From Hydrogenophaga sp. PAMC20947 (lineage in GTDB: Bacteria; Pseudomonadota; Gammaproteobacteria; Burkholderiales; Burkholderiaceae_C): a stretch of DNA of 64,000 nucleotides. Below, piece after piece: positions 37,250-45,681 of this stretch. The translations under genes and the position numbers were made by a program. The notes under the pieces are model-generated. The model did no database searches, was not told the DNA's origin, and was given only the letters and a program-made list of their open reading frames with translations. The DNA is taken from positions 62,001-126,000 of the forward strand of contig NZ_CP039252.1 of the NCBI RefSeq assembly GCF_004795855.1, given 5' to 3'. Within the stretch, counting starts at the first letter, position 1; each line of letters begins with the position of its first letter.

Positions 37250-38395
37250 ATGACTGACCTGAGCAAACGTTCCCTGATGAAGCTCGCTGCCTTGACCGCA
37301 GTGGCCAGCGCCGCGCTGATTGGCTGCGGCAAGAAAGAAGAAGCTGCACCCGCACCGGCGCCTGTGGCCGCGGTGGCCGAAGCCCCCAAGGCTGAGCCGC
37401 TGAAGGTGGCATTCGCTTATGTTGGCCCTGTGGGTGATGGCGGTTGGACATTCGCCCACGACAGCGCCCGCAAAGCCGCTGAGGCCGAGTTTGGCGACAA
37501 GATCAGCACCAGCTATGTGGAAAGCGTGCCTGAAGGCCCGGATTCCGAGCGCGTCTTGCGAGACATGGCCAGCCAGGGCAACAAACTGGTGATCGGCACC
37601 ACCTTTGGCTACATGGAGCCCATGCTCAAAGTGGCGGCCGACTTCCCCGATGTGAAGTTTGAACACGCCACCGGCTACAAGACTGCGGCCAACATGCGCA
37701 CCTACGACAGCCGCACCTACGAAGGCGCCTACATGGCTGGCGTGATCGCCGGCAGCATGACGAAGTCCAACACCCTGGGTGTCGTGGGTTCGGTGCCAAT
37801 TCCTGAGGTGCTGCGCAACATCAACAGCTTCACGCTGGGCGCGCAGTCGGTCAACCCCAAGATCACCACCAAGGTGGTCTGGGTCAACGCCTGGTTTGAT
37901 CCACCGAAAGAAACCGAAGCGGCCACCTCGCTGATCAATGGCGGCGCCGATATTCTTTTCCAGAACACCGATTCGCCGGCTGTGCTGAAGACCGCCGAAG
38001 AGCGCGGCAAGCGCGCCTTTGGTTGGGACTCCGACATGACCGCCTACGGCCCCAAGGCCCACCTGGGTTCGGCCATCATCAACTGGGCGCCTTACTACAA
38101 GAAAGCCATCGGCGATGCGCTGAACGGCACCTGGACCACGGGCGGCGTGTGGTGGGGCGTGAAAGAAGGGGCCATTGACATGGTTTCGATAGCCGAAGAC
38201 GTGCCAGCCGATGTCAAGGCCAAGGTCGAGACCATCAAGGCCGGCCTGAAAGACGGCAGCTTCTCCATCTGGAAAGGTCCGATCAAGGATCAGGATGGCA
38301 AGGAACTGCTGGCGGCTGATGCCGTGGCCGATGACGCCTTCCTGGGTGGCGTGAAGTTCTACGTCAAGGGCGTTGAAGGCAAAGTGCCGAACTGA
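37250..38395 (+). CDS. BMP-family substrate-binding lipoprotein
   Basis: 381 residues. Lipoprotein signal ending LIGCGKK, then an Ala/Pro linker and a BMP/PnrA-type periplasmic binding fold: KVAFAYVGPVGDGGWTFAHD, RTYEGAYMAGVIAGSMTKSN, ADILFQNTDSPAVLKTAEE, AFGWDSDMTAYGPKAHLGS. PnrA-like proteins bind nucleosides; the Trp and Asp-rich pocket fits a purine ligand. It completes the importer encoded just upstream, but has its own probable promoter, which allows higher expression of the binding protein. Confidence 0.95.
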   Translation: MTDLSKRSLMKLAALTAVASAALIGCGKKEEAAPAPAPVAAVAEAPKAEPLKVAFAYVGPVGDGGWTFAHDSARKAAEAEFGDKISTSYVESVPEGPDSERVLRDMASQGNKLVIGTTFGYMEPMLKVAADFPDVKFEHATGYKTAANMRTYDSRTYEGAYMAGVIAGSMTKSNTLGVVGSVPIPEVLRNINSFTLGAQSVNPKITTKVVWVNAWFDPPKETEAATSLINGGADILFQNTDSPAVLKTAEERGKRAFGWDSDMTAYGPKAHLGSAIINWAPYYKKAIGDALNGTWTTGGVWWGVKEGAIDMVSIAEDVPADVKAKVETIKAGLKDGSFSIWKGPIKDQDGKELLAADAVADDAFLGGVKFYVKGVEGKVPN

Positions 38396-38401
38396 CTTTG
38401 A

Positions 38402-38480
38402 CCCACCCCTGCGCCGCGCCTGCGGCGCGTCACCCCCTCGAGGGGGCGATGCTGGCGGCCCGGCAGAGCCGGTTCCGCGG
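38402..38480. repeat. GC-rich palindromic intergenic repeat after the bmp gene
   Basis: CCACCCCTGCGCCGCGCCTGCGGCGCGTCA, hairpin CCCCCTCGAGGGGG, CTGGCGGCCCGGCAGAGCCGGTTCCGCGG. Same block order as the copies near 5.3 kb (inverted) and 52.2 kb. It begins within a few bases of the stop codon. Confidence 0.65.
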
Positions 38481-38520
38481 CATCCTGAGTGGGCTTGCCC
38501 TCAGTGGCACGGTATTGTGA

Positions 38521-38555
38521 AAAAGGCCGCTGCAGATGCAGCGGCCTTTTTCTTG
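38521..38555 (+). terminator. Strong Rho-independent terminator
   Basis: Stem GGCCGCTGC-AGAT-GCAGCGGCC flanked by AAAA and TTTTTCTT. It ends the transporter unit but lies only ~26 bases before the Rieske gene start, so that gene needs a promoter inside or beyond the hairpin, or depends on read-through. Confidence 0.88.
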
Positions 38556-38580
38556 GGCGATCTGCGTGGAGAATGGGCAC

Positions 38581-39642
38581 ATGATGGAAAAGCAGCTTTG
38601 GCATCCGGTGATCGCTTCCACCGAGGTGCGCGACAAACCGGTCGGCGTGAGCCTGCTGGGCGAGGCGTTGGTTTTGTGGCGTGAGCCAGGGCATGAGGGG
38701 GCGACAGGGGTGGTGCATGCCTGGTCAGACCGCTGTCCGCACCGGGGTGCCCGTTTGTCTCTGGGGCGGGTGCTGAACCATTTGCATGGATCTCGACTGG
38801 AGTGTCCGTACCACGGCTGGCAGTTTGCCGGCGATGCGGCTGCCGAGCAGTCGGCGTCTGCATGTGCGCGTTGCGTGCACGTGCCCGCAGCGCCCGAGTT
38901 TGTGCCGCCTGTGAGCCACACCGCCACAGCGTTTGAAGCGCGAGAAGCCCACGGTCTGATCTGGGTTCGCTTGATGAAGCCCGAGGCTATCGTGCCTCCC
39001 TTGCCTGATGGGCTGACCGAGCCTCCCGCTTTCGAGCCCTGGACAGACAGCGAATGGCGCCAGTTGTTGTGCGGGCCGTACGAGGTCAACACCAGTGCGC
39101 CCCGTTTGGTTGAAAATTTTCTTGATCTGAGTCACTTCGGATTTGTGCACGAAGGCTGGCTGGGTGCGCGCAGCCATGCGCAGGTGGAAACCGGTCAGGT
39201 GCAAGAAGGCGCAGAGGGCTTGCAGGCCAACGCTTGCAAGGCCTGGCAGCCGCGCGGTTATGCGGGGGCTGACGGTGGTGCCTGGGTGGCTTACCGCTAC
39301 ACGGTGCCGCATCCGTTTGCCGCCGTGTTGCGCAAAGATGCGACCGAGGGCGACCCGGTGAGCAATGCCATTGCCCTGTTCATCCGCCCCGACGGCGCTG
39401 AGCTTTGCACCGCCTGGTTTGCCATGGCCACGCTGGGCGATCTGGCCGACGACGAAGAGCTGCGCAGCTTTCAGGATACGGTTTTTGCGCAAGACCGCCC
39501 TGTGGTGGAGTCCCAGGTGCCCAAACGGCTGCCCGTTCACAAATCCGGTTCCGTCGGGGAGGTGCACAGCCCGGCGGACCGCATGTCCAGTGCCTACCGC
39601 CGATACCTTGTCCGGCTCGGTGTCGAGCTGGGTGTTTGCTGA
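38581..39642 (+). CDS. Rieske non-haem iron oxygenase (PaO/VanA/NdmA type)
   Basis: 353 residues. Rieske [2Fe-2S] domain: DRCPHRGARLSLG and LECPYHGWQF (CxH...CxxH). The catalytic domain has NFLDLSHFGFVHEGWLG, the Asp and two His ligands of the mononuclear iron. The C-terminal FAQDRPVVESQVPKRLP and MSSAYRRYL resemble N-demethylases and O-demethylases such as NdmA and VanA. No reductase gene is adjacent. Placed between a purine importer and an adenine deaminase gene, it may hydroxylate or demethylate a purine; HpxD of Klebsiella is a precedent for Rieske enzymes in purine breakdown. Substrate is inferred only from context. Confidence 0.88.
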   Translation: MMEKQLWHPVIASTEVRDKPVGVSLLGEALVLWREPGHEGATGVVHAWSDRCPHRGARLSLGRVLNHLHGSRLECPYHGWQFAGDAAAEQSASACARCVHVPAAPEFVPPVSHTATAFEAREAHGLIWVRLMKPEAIVPPLPDGLTEPPAFEPWTDSEWRQLLCGPYEVNTSAPRLVENFLDLSHFGFVHEGWLGARSHAQVETGQVQEGAEGLQANACKAWQPRGYAGADGGAWVAYRYTVPHPFAAVLRKDATEGDPVSNAIALFIRPDGAELCTAWFAMATLGDLADDEELRSFQDTVFAQDRPVVESQVPKRLPVHKSGSVGEVHSPADRMSSAYRRYLVRLGVELGVC

Positions 39643-39662
39643 ATACTCACGAAAGAACCACC

Positions 39663-40670
39663 ATGTCAGCCACCGAACTCGCCCGCAGCATTCCAAAAGC
39701 TGAGCTGCACATCCACATCGAAGGCTCCCTGGAGCCCGAGCTGATTTTTGCGCTGGCCGAGCGCAATGGCGTGAGCTTGCCCTATGCCAGCGTGGAAGCG
39801 CTCCGGGCCGCCTACGCCTTCACCGATCTGCAGAGCTTTCTCGACATTTACTACGCAGGCGCCAGCGTATTGCTCCAGGAGGGCGATTTTTACGACATGG
39901 CCTGGGCCTACTTTGAGCGTGCACGGGCGGACAACGTGGTGCATGCCGAGCTGTTTTTTGATCCGCAAACCCACACGGCGCGTGGCGTGTCCATGGGAAT
40001 CGTCATGGAAGGCCTGTCGCGCGCCTGCGCCGACGCGAAGCAAAAGTTGGGCGTGAGCGCATCCCTGATTTTGTGTTTCCTGCGCCACTTGAGCGAAGAA
40101 GACGCCTTCACCACGCTGGAGGCCGCGTTGCCTTACCGGGAACATTTCATCGGGGTTGGTCTGGACTCGAGCGAGCTGGGCCACCCGCCTGAAAAGTTCG
40201 AACGGGTCTTTGCCCGTTGCCGGGATCTGGGTCTGAAACTGGTGGCCCATGCGGGGGAAGAGGGTCCGCCCGAATACATGTGGCAGGCCATCGACCTGCT
40301 CAAAGTGCAGCGCATCGACCACGGTATCGCTTGCCTGCAAGACCCTTTGCTCGTGGCCGAGCTGGCCCATACCCGCCTGCCCCTCACGGTGTGTCCGCTG
40401 TCCAACCTCAAGCTCTGTGTGGTGGACGATTTGCGTGACCATCCTTTGAAAAAAATGCTGGAAGCTGGCCTGTGCGTCACTGTCAACTCCGATGATCCTG
40501 CCTATTTTGGCGGCTACATGAACGCCAACTTTGTACAGACGGTGGAAGCACTGAACTTGTCGAAAGAAGACGTGGTGGCCCTGGCGCGCAACAGCTTTGA
40601 AGCAGCCTTTGTTGACAGTGAGCAACGCAGGCGCTTCATGCAGATGGTCTCTGCGGCCCAGACCGCCTGA
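39663..40670 (+). CDS. Adenine deaminase (adenosine-deaminase-like family)
   Basis: 335 residues, amidohydrolase TIM barrel. Zinc ligands His16 and His18 in ELHIHIEGSL, a His in VAHAGEEGPPE (with the catalytic Glu), a His in RIDHGIACL, and the Asp in NSDDPAYFGGYM. The SDDPAYFGGY motif marks the subgroup shown in Pseudomonas (PA0148) and fungi (Aah1) to act on adenine rather than adenosine. The product hypoxanthine is the substrate of XdhAB encoded in this cluster. Twenty bases separate it from the Rieske gene, so the two are likely co-transcribed. Confidence 0.9.
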   Translation: MSATELARSIPKAELHIHIEGSLEPELIFALAERNGVSLPYASVEALRAAYAFTDLQSFLDIYYAGASVLLQEGDFYDMAWAYFERARADNVVHAELFFDPQTHTARGVSMGIVMEGLSRACADAKQKLGVSASLILCFLRHLSEEDAFTTLEAALPYREHFIGVGLDSSELGHPPEKFERVFARCRDLGLKLVAHAGEEGPPEYMWQAIDLLKVQRIDHGIACLQDPLLVAELAHTRLPLTVCPLSNLKLCVVDDLRDHPLKKMLEAGLCVTVNSDDPAYFGGYMNANFVQTVEALNLSKEDVVALARNSFEAAFVDSEQRRRFMQMVSAAQTA

Positions 40671-40765
40671 GGCGTCTGCGTTTCTCCGGCGGCCCCGCAA
40701 GTGGCGGCTATGGCGCAAAGCGTGTCTGCGTTCATTCCCTCCCCTGAGGCGGGTTGAAGGCAGGA

Positions 40766-41509
40766 TCAATGGTCACTGCGGGGGCTGAAGGTTCTGGGAA
40801 AGTACGCCAGCGGTTGATCGGCATTCATGCGGTATCCCATGGCCAATCTTGGTGCGCCAACGTCTATGGGACCGGTTTCTTCCAGAAAGCTTGCCGCGAG
40901 CATGCGGGTTCGAAAGCCGCTTTTGTCGACCGCTCTGCCCAGCACCAACTCATAGGCTTTTTGCAGTTGTGGCAGCGTGAATGGCTGAGGCAGCAGGTGA
41001 GCCGGGAGGGAGGTGTATTCGACCTTGGCGCGCAATCTTTGAACGGCCACACGCAGTATTTCCGCGTGATCAAACGCCAACGTCTGGTGTTGCACGCCTG
41101 AGTCCACAGGAAACCACTGGGCGTCCTGGCTGTTGCCACCTTCTTGCAGCGTGACCCCGGTGATGGGCAACAAGGTGAAATAAACGTGGGTAGCAGACCA
41201 CCCGCGTGGGTCTCGCGCGGCGCCGCCCCAACTGCCCAGCTGCTCCAGATAGGGCGTGTCCACCCCGGTTTTCTCCTTCAACTTGCGTTGGGCACATGCC
41301 TGAAGTGATGCGTCTTTGTGCACATCGACAAATCCGCCAGGCAGCGCCCAGTCATTCGGGAAGGGCTCTTTGGGCCGATCGGGGCGTTGCACCAGCAACA
41401 CCTGCAACTGGTCTTCCCGCAGTGTGAAGACCACCAGATCGACCGTGGTCAAGGGCCGCTCGAAGCGCAGTTCGGGCGCGTCTTTTGGGGGGTGGGTCGT
41501 GCCAGTCAT
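40766..41509 (-). CDS. nrtR: NrtR, Nudix-related repressor of NAD genes
   Basis: 247 residues. N-terminal Nudix fold (~20-150) with LPGGFVDVHKDASLQACAQRKLKEKTGV: the Nudix box is degenerate (RKLKEKTG instead of RELxEExG), as usual for NrtR, which binds ADP-ribose or NAD metabolites without hydrolysis. The C-terminal ~90 residues (AFDHAEILRVAVQRLRAKVEYTSLPAHLLP, FTLPQLQKAYELVLG) are the winged-helix DNA-binding part. It is divergent from four NAD salvage genes, which is decisive context. Start at MTGTTHPP. Confidence 0.92.
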   Translation of the reverse strand: MTGTTHPPKDAPELRFERPLTTVDLVVFTLREDQLQVLLVQRPDRPKEPFPNDWALPGGFVDVHKDASLQACAQRKLKEKTGVDTPYLEQLGSWGGAARDPRGWSATHVYFTLLPITGVTLQEGGNSQDAQWFPVDSGVQHQTLAFDHAEILRVAVQRLRAKVEYTSLPAHLLPQPFTLPQLQKAYELVLGRAVDKSGFRTRMLAASFLEETGPIDVGAPRLAMGYRMNADQPLAYFPRTFSPRSDH

Positions 41510-41542
41510 GGAGCCTTTTTTCAACAACAACGTGCGACGCCG

Positions 41543-41570
41543 TTGACACCTGAGATAAAGGATGTACTAT
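41543..41570 (+). promoter_or_regulatory. Promoter of the NAD salvage operon
   Basis: Perfect -35 TTGACA (41543-41548), 16-base spacer, -10-like TACTAT (41565-41570). The -10 lies inside the palindrome at 41564-41598, so a bound repressor would block RNA polymerase. Confidence 0.6.
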
Positions 41571-41598
41571 ACAACTTATCAGATAGGTTGTTCAGTAC
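41564..41598. promoter_or_regulatory. Probable NrtR operator, 35-bp imperfect palindrome
   Basis: Left arm GTACTATACAACTTATC, centre A, right arm GATAGGTTGTTCAGTAC: 14 of 17 positions pair. It stands between nrtR and the NAD salvage genes and covers the -10 box. The long dyad fits the extended sites bound by the NrtR dimer. Confidence 0.75.
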
Positions 41599-41624
41599 AA
41601 CTTAATGCAGGAGGGCATTCAAAG

Positions 41625-41819
41625 ATGCGGTTGAACCGCCCAGGTTTTGATCAGAGGCACTGCTCATGTTCGGTATTCACGGTATCCCGTCGCGGCCTGC
41701 GGTTCATCTCATGCCATTCGGGAAAAGGCGGGTGGTGCGGTGACGGTGTGTATCGTTACCGCTTTGGGCGCCGGAACAAACCGATCACAGATTCAATAAT
41801 TTCAGGAGGACTCCCATGA
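41625..41819 (+). CDS. Possible 64-residue leader protein of the NAD salvage operon
   Basis: A strong CAGGAGGG site (41607-41614) stands ten bases before an ATG that opens a 64-codon frame. Its stop TGA overlaps the ATG of the nicotinamidase-like gene (CCATGA), so translation would be coupled. The protein is basic, with four Cys (HCSCSVF, SCHS, WCGDG) and ends [11 protein letters not shown]; no family recognised. It could be a real small protein, a leader that controls the operon, or the spacer of a long 5' leader. Confidence 0.42.
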   Translation: MRLNRPGFDQRHCSCSVFTVSRRGLRFISCHSGKGGWCGDGVYRYRFGRRNKPITDSIISGGLP

Positions 41820-42682
41820 AACAGAACATCCAGTTGCTCATCATCGATCCACAAAACGATTTTTGTGACGTGCCGGAACCGTGGCAAGGGGTCGATCCCC
41901 TTTCGGGACAGCGCATCGCGCCAGCTTTGCCGGTGCAGGGCGCACATGCCGACATGTTGCGGTTGGCCGAGCTGATTCAAGCCGGTCAGGCGGGTTTGTC
42001 CGACATGGTGGTCACGCTCGATTCACACCACCTGTTTGACGTGGCCCATCCCGCGTACTGGCAGCAGGCCGACGGATCGCCGGTTGCCCCGTTCACCCCC
42101 ATCGCGGCGCAGCAGGTGCGTGGTGGCCTGTTCCGCACACGCGACCCGGGCGCACAGACACGAACCCTGCAGTACCTCGATGCGCTGGAAGCGCAGGGCC
42201 GCTACGGGCTGATGGTGTGGCCGCTGCACTGCGAAATCGGCACCTGGGGGCACAACGTACACGCCGCTGTGCGCCAGGCCTACAACCAATGGGAAGTTGC
42301 GTTGTTGCGCACGGTGCAGGTGGTCTACAAAGGCAGCAACCCCTGGACGGAACATTACAGCGCGCTGCAGGCCGAAGTGCCCGACGCGACCGACCCCGAC
42401 ACCCAGCTCAACCGCGCCCTGATCGCTGAGCTGGACCGCGCCGATGTGCTGCTGGTCGCGGGTGAAGCCAGCAGCCACTGCGTCAAGGCCACCATGGAGC
42501 ACCTGGTCGACAACCTGCCCAGCGGAGCGCCGAACAAGATCATCCTGATCACGGACTGCATGAGCCCGGTGGGCGGCTTCGAGGCCGAGGGCAAGGCCTT
42601 TGTGGCCGGCATGCTGGCACGCGGTGTGCGTCAGGCCACAGCGGCCGAGGTGTTGCCTCTGTTGCAAGCCAACCGGCCCTGA
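41816..42682 (+). CDS. Nicotinamidase-like cysteine hydrolase
   Basis: 288 residues, isochorismatase fold. Catalytic Asp in [12 protein letters not shown], metal-site region [15 protein letters not shown], and the nucleophile Cys in [18 protein letters not shown]. It is longer than PncA of E. coli (~213 residues) because of inserts around ~90-190. The context (next gene pncB) suggests it converts nicotinamide to nicotinate. A related amide could be the substrate, so the symbol pncA is withheld. AGGAGG before the ATG. Confidence 0.88.
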   Translation: MKQNIQLLIIDPQNDFCDVPEPWQGVDPLSGQRIAPALPVQGAHADMLRLAELIQAGQAGLSDMVVTLDSHHLFDVAHPAYWQQADGSPVAPFTPIAAQQVRGGLFRTRDPGAQTRTLQYLDALEAQGRYGLMVWPLHCEIGTWGHNVHAAVRQAYNQWEVALLRTVQVVYKGSNPWTEHYSALQAEVPDATDPDTQLNRALIAELDRADVLLVAGEASSHCVKATMEHLVDNLPSGAPNKIILITDCMSPVGGFEAEGKAFVAGMLARGVRQATAAEVLPLLQANRP

Positions 42683-42735
42683 ACCTTCAGAATCCTCCAG
42701 GCCACCACCGAATACAGCACACCGAGGAATTCACC

Positions 42736-43941
42736 ATGTCCGCCGAGCAAACAACCGTCATCCAGAGCTTGCTGGAGACCGATCTTTACAAGTTCGCCAT
42801 GTGGCAGGCCATGCTGCACCGGCATCCGCAAACCCAGGCCGAATACACCTTTGTCTGTCGCAATGAGCCTGCGTTTCCGCTGGCGGAGCTCGCAGACGAG
42901 GTCAGCCGCGAGCTCGATCACCTGTGTTCCCTGCGCTTTCAGCCTGACGAACTGGCCTTTATCGGCGGTTTGCGTTACATCAAATCGGACTTCATCGACT
43001 TTTTGCGCATCTTCCAGTTTCAGCGCGAGTTCATCGAAGTCAAGACCCGTGGCGAGACGCTGGAGGTGGTGGCACGCGGGCCTCAGGTGCACGTCATGGG
43101 CTTCGAGATCTATGTGCTGGCCATCGTCAACGAGTTGTACTTTCGCCGCCTGGGCGATGCGAACACGCTCGATGTGGCCCGAGAGCGCCTGGCTGAAAAA
43201 ATCGGCTTATTGCAGGCGTTCGATCGCGAGCCGAAAAGGCGGCACCCTTTCCATTTTTTCGACTTCGGTGCGCGCCGGCACTACAGCGGCGCCTGGCAGC
43301 GCGAAGTGGTCGCCACCCTGAAAGCGCAGGTGCCCCAGTATTTCAAGGGCACTTCCAACGTGTTGCTGGCCAAAGACCTGGGCATGGTGCCCATTGGCAC
43401 CATGGCCCACGAATACCTGCAAACCTTCCAGGCCCTGGGTGTGCGCCTGCGTGATTTTCAGAAGGCGGCGCTGGAAGCCTGGGTGCAGGAATACCGGGGT
43501 GATCTGGGTATTGCCCTGAGCGATGTGGTGGGCATGGATGCCTTCCTTGCCGACTTCGACCTGTACTTCGCCAAGCTGTTTGATGGCCTGCGGCACGACT
43601 CGGGTGATCCGGTGATCTGGGGCGAAAAAGCACTGGCGCACTACCAGACCCTGCGCATCGACGCGAACACCAAACGGCTGGTGTTTTCCGATGGCCTCGA
43701 CATCCCCACCGCGCTGTCGCTCTACCGCCACTTTGCCGACCGCACCCAGCTGGGGTTTGGCATTGGCACCAACCTCAGCAACGACGTGGGTCTGACGCCG
43801 CTCAACATCGTGATGAAGATCACCAGCGCCAACGGGCAACCGGTGGCCAAGCTGTCGGACTCACCTGGCAAAACGATGTGCCACGACGAAACCTACCTGG
43901 CCTATCTGCGCCAGGTGTTCAAGGTGGGGGTGGCGTCATGA
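42736..43941 (+). CDS. pncB: Nicotinate phosphoribosyltransferase PncB
   Basis: 401 residues, full length. It joins nicotinate to PRPP (with ATP) to make nicotinate mononucleotide. Family blocks: [85 protein letters not shown] and [12 protein letters not shown]. It overlaps the nadE start by four bases (ATGA), so the genes form one operon in the Preiss-Handler order. Confidence 0.96.
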   Translation: MSAEQTTVIQSLLETDLYKFAMWQAMLHRHPQTQAEYTFVCRNEPAFPLAELADEVSRELDHLCSLRFQPDELAFIGGLRYIKSDFIDFLRIFQFQREFIEVKTRGETLEVVARGPQVHVMGFEIYVLAIVNELYFRRLGDANTLDVARERLAEKIGLLQAFDREPKRRHPFHFFDFGARRHYSGAWQREVVATLKAQVPQYFKGTSNVLLAKDLGMVPIGTMAHEYLQTFQALGVRLRDFQKAALEAWVQEYRGDLGIALSDVVGMDAFLADFDLYFAKLFDGLRHDSGDPVIWGEKALAHYQTLRIDANTKRLVFSDGLDIPTALSLYRHFADRTQLGFGIGTNLSNDVGLTPLNIVMKITSANGQPVAKLSDSPGKTMCHDETYLAYLRQVFKVGVAS

Positions 43942-45638
43942 TCCAGCTGACGTTGGCCCAGCTCAATTACACCGTGGGCGACATCCAGGGCAATGTGGCG
44001 CTCATGGTCGGTGCGGCTCAGCAGGCCCGCGATGGCGGCGCTGAAATGGTGATTTTCACCGAGCTGGCCCTCACGGGCTACTACCCCGGCGATTTGCTGG
44101 ACGACCCTGCGTTCCAGCAGCGCACGGCGGCGGGGCTTCTGGCCTTGCTTCAGGCGTCGCGCGAGATGCCCAACCTGGTGTGGATCATTGGTGCACCCAT
44201 CAACCACGATGGCCCTGGCCGGTCCATGAACAATGGTTTGCTGGCGTTGAAAGACGGTGAGGTGGTCCTGCGCTACGCCAAACAGCTGCTGCCCAGCTAC
44301 AACATTTTCAACGAGCGGCGTCATTTTGAGCCTGGCCCCGATGTGGCGCCGGTGTTGCGCGTGGGCACCACGCGGGTGGGCTTCATGGTGTGTGAAGACG
44401 GGTGGAACGACTCGGGATCCGAGTACGAGGTCAACCCGTTTCGCCGCATGCGCGATGCCGCGCCCGACTTTGTGGTGCTGATCAATGCCAGCCCTTCCGA
44501 TATTGGCAAACGCGAGTTGCGCCACAAGGTGTTCTCAGAAGCCAGCGCGCGCCACGATTTGCCGCTGGTGTACGTGAACCAGGTGGGTGGGCAGGACCAG
44601 ATCGTTTTTGACGGGGCCTCGTTTGCGGTGGAGCCTCTGAACGGCATCGTTTTTGAGGCACGGCGGTTTGAGCAAGACGTGACCACCCTGCGCTTCGATG
44701 CCGGGCGGTTTTGGATGGGCAATGGGGATGAGCCCGGCCAAGTGAAAACCGAGGGCCTGCCCACGATGGCTTTTTACCAGGCGCAGATTGTTCTGGGCCT
44801 GCGCGATTACGCCCGCCGGTGCGGTTTCAAGCAGGCGGTCGTGGGTTCGTCGGGTGGCATCGACAGCGCCTTGACCCTGGCACTCGCTGTGGCCGCTTTG
44901 GGCGCCGACAACGTGGCCGCCGTCACCATGCCTTCGCGCTACTCCTCGACCGGTTCGGTGGACGATTCGGTCACGCTGTGTCGCAATCTGGGTATCCCCC
45001 TGCACACCCACCCCATCGCTGATCTGGTGGCCGTCTATGCCCAGCAGTTTGAGACCACTTATGGCGAGCCGCTCAAGGGGTTGCCGCTGGAGAACCTGCA
45101 AGCGCGCATCCGTGGCACCGTGCTCATGGAGCACTCCAACAGCTTTGGCCATTTGCTGCTGACGACCGGCAACAAGTCGGAAATTTCGGTGGGCTACTGC
45201 ACGCTGTATGGCGACACCAACGGGGGCCTGGGTCTGATTGGCGATTTGTACAAAACCGAGGTGTTTGCGCTGTCGCGCCATGTGAATGAAGCCGCTGGGC
45301 GCGAGCTGATTCCGCAGGCCATCATCGACAAAGAGCCTTCAGCCGAACTGGCGCCCGACCAGAAGGACAGCGACAGCCTGCCGCCTTATCCGGTGCTGGA
45401 TGAAATCTTGAAATACGTGGTTGAGGGCGAACGACTGGCCCAAGGCGAATACGCACAAGCGAAAGCGTTCGTCAAAGGGCTGCGTGCCCAACCGGAAGGC
45501 CTGGCCTTGATCGAGCGCATTCAGCACATGGTGGCCCGCAACGAATACAAGCGGCGCCAAGCGCCGCCGATCATCCGCGTGCGTGCCCGGGCCTTCGGTG
45601 CGGGCCGGCAGATGCCCATCGCTGCCAAACACTATTGA
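43938..45638 (+). CDS. nadE: Glutamine-dependent NAD+ synthetase NadE
   Basis: 566 residues. N-terminal nitrilase-type glutaminase domain (1-~255) with Glu in [15 protein letters not shown], Lys in [13 protein letters not shown] and Cys in [11 protein letters not shown]-terminal synthetase with the PP-loop [18 protein letters not shown] and [17 protein letters not shown]. It amidates deamido-NAD with glutamine as ammonia source. Follows pncB with a 4-base overlap. Confidence 0.97.
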   Translation: MIQLTLAQLNYTVGDIQGNVALMVGAAQQARDGGAEMVIFTELALTGYYPGDLLDDPAFQQRTAAGLLALLQASREMPNLVWIIGAPINHDGPGRSMNNGLLALKDGEVVLRYAKQLLPSYNIFNERRHFEPGPDVAPVLRVGTTRVGFMVCEDGWNDSGSEYEVNPFRRMRDAAPDFVVLINASPSDIGKRELRHKVFSEASARHDLPLVYVNQVGGQDQIVFDGASFAVEPLNGIVFEARRFEQDVTTLRFDAGRFWMGNGDEPGQVKTEGLPTMAFYQAQIVLGLRDYARRCGFKQAVVGSSGGIDSALTLALAVAALGADNVAAVTMPSRYSSTGSVDDSVTLCRNLGIPLHTHPIADLVAVYAQQFETTYGEPLKGLPLENLQARIRGTVLMEHSNSFGHLLLTTGNKSEISVGYCTLYGDTNGGLGLIGDLYKTEVFALSRHVNEAAGRELIPQAIIDKEPSAELAPDQKDSDSLPPYPVLDEILKYVVEGERLAQGEYAQAKAFVKGLRAQPEGLALIERIQHMVARNEYKRRQAPPIIRVRARAFGAGRQMPIAAKHY

Positions 45639-45681
45639 ATGCCACACTCAGTTTCCCTTGATTGCCACGAAAAAAGTTTCC

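Noticed and set aside
39663..40670. Calling the deaminase a classical adenosine deaminase
   Set aside because: The SDDPAYFGGY motif points to the adenine-deaminase subgroup; activity still needs a test.
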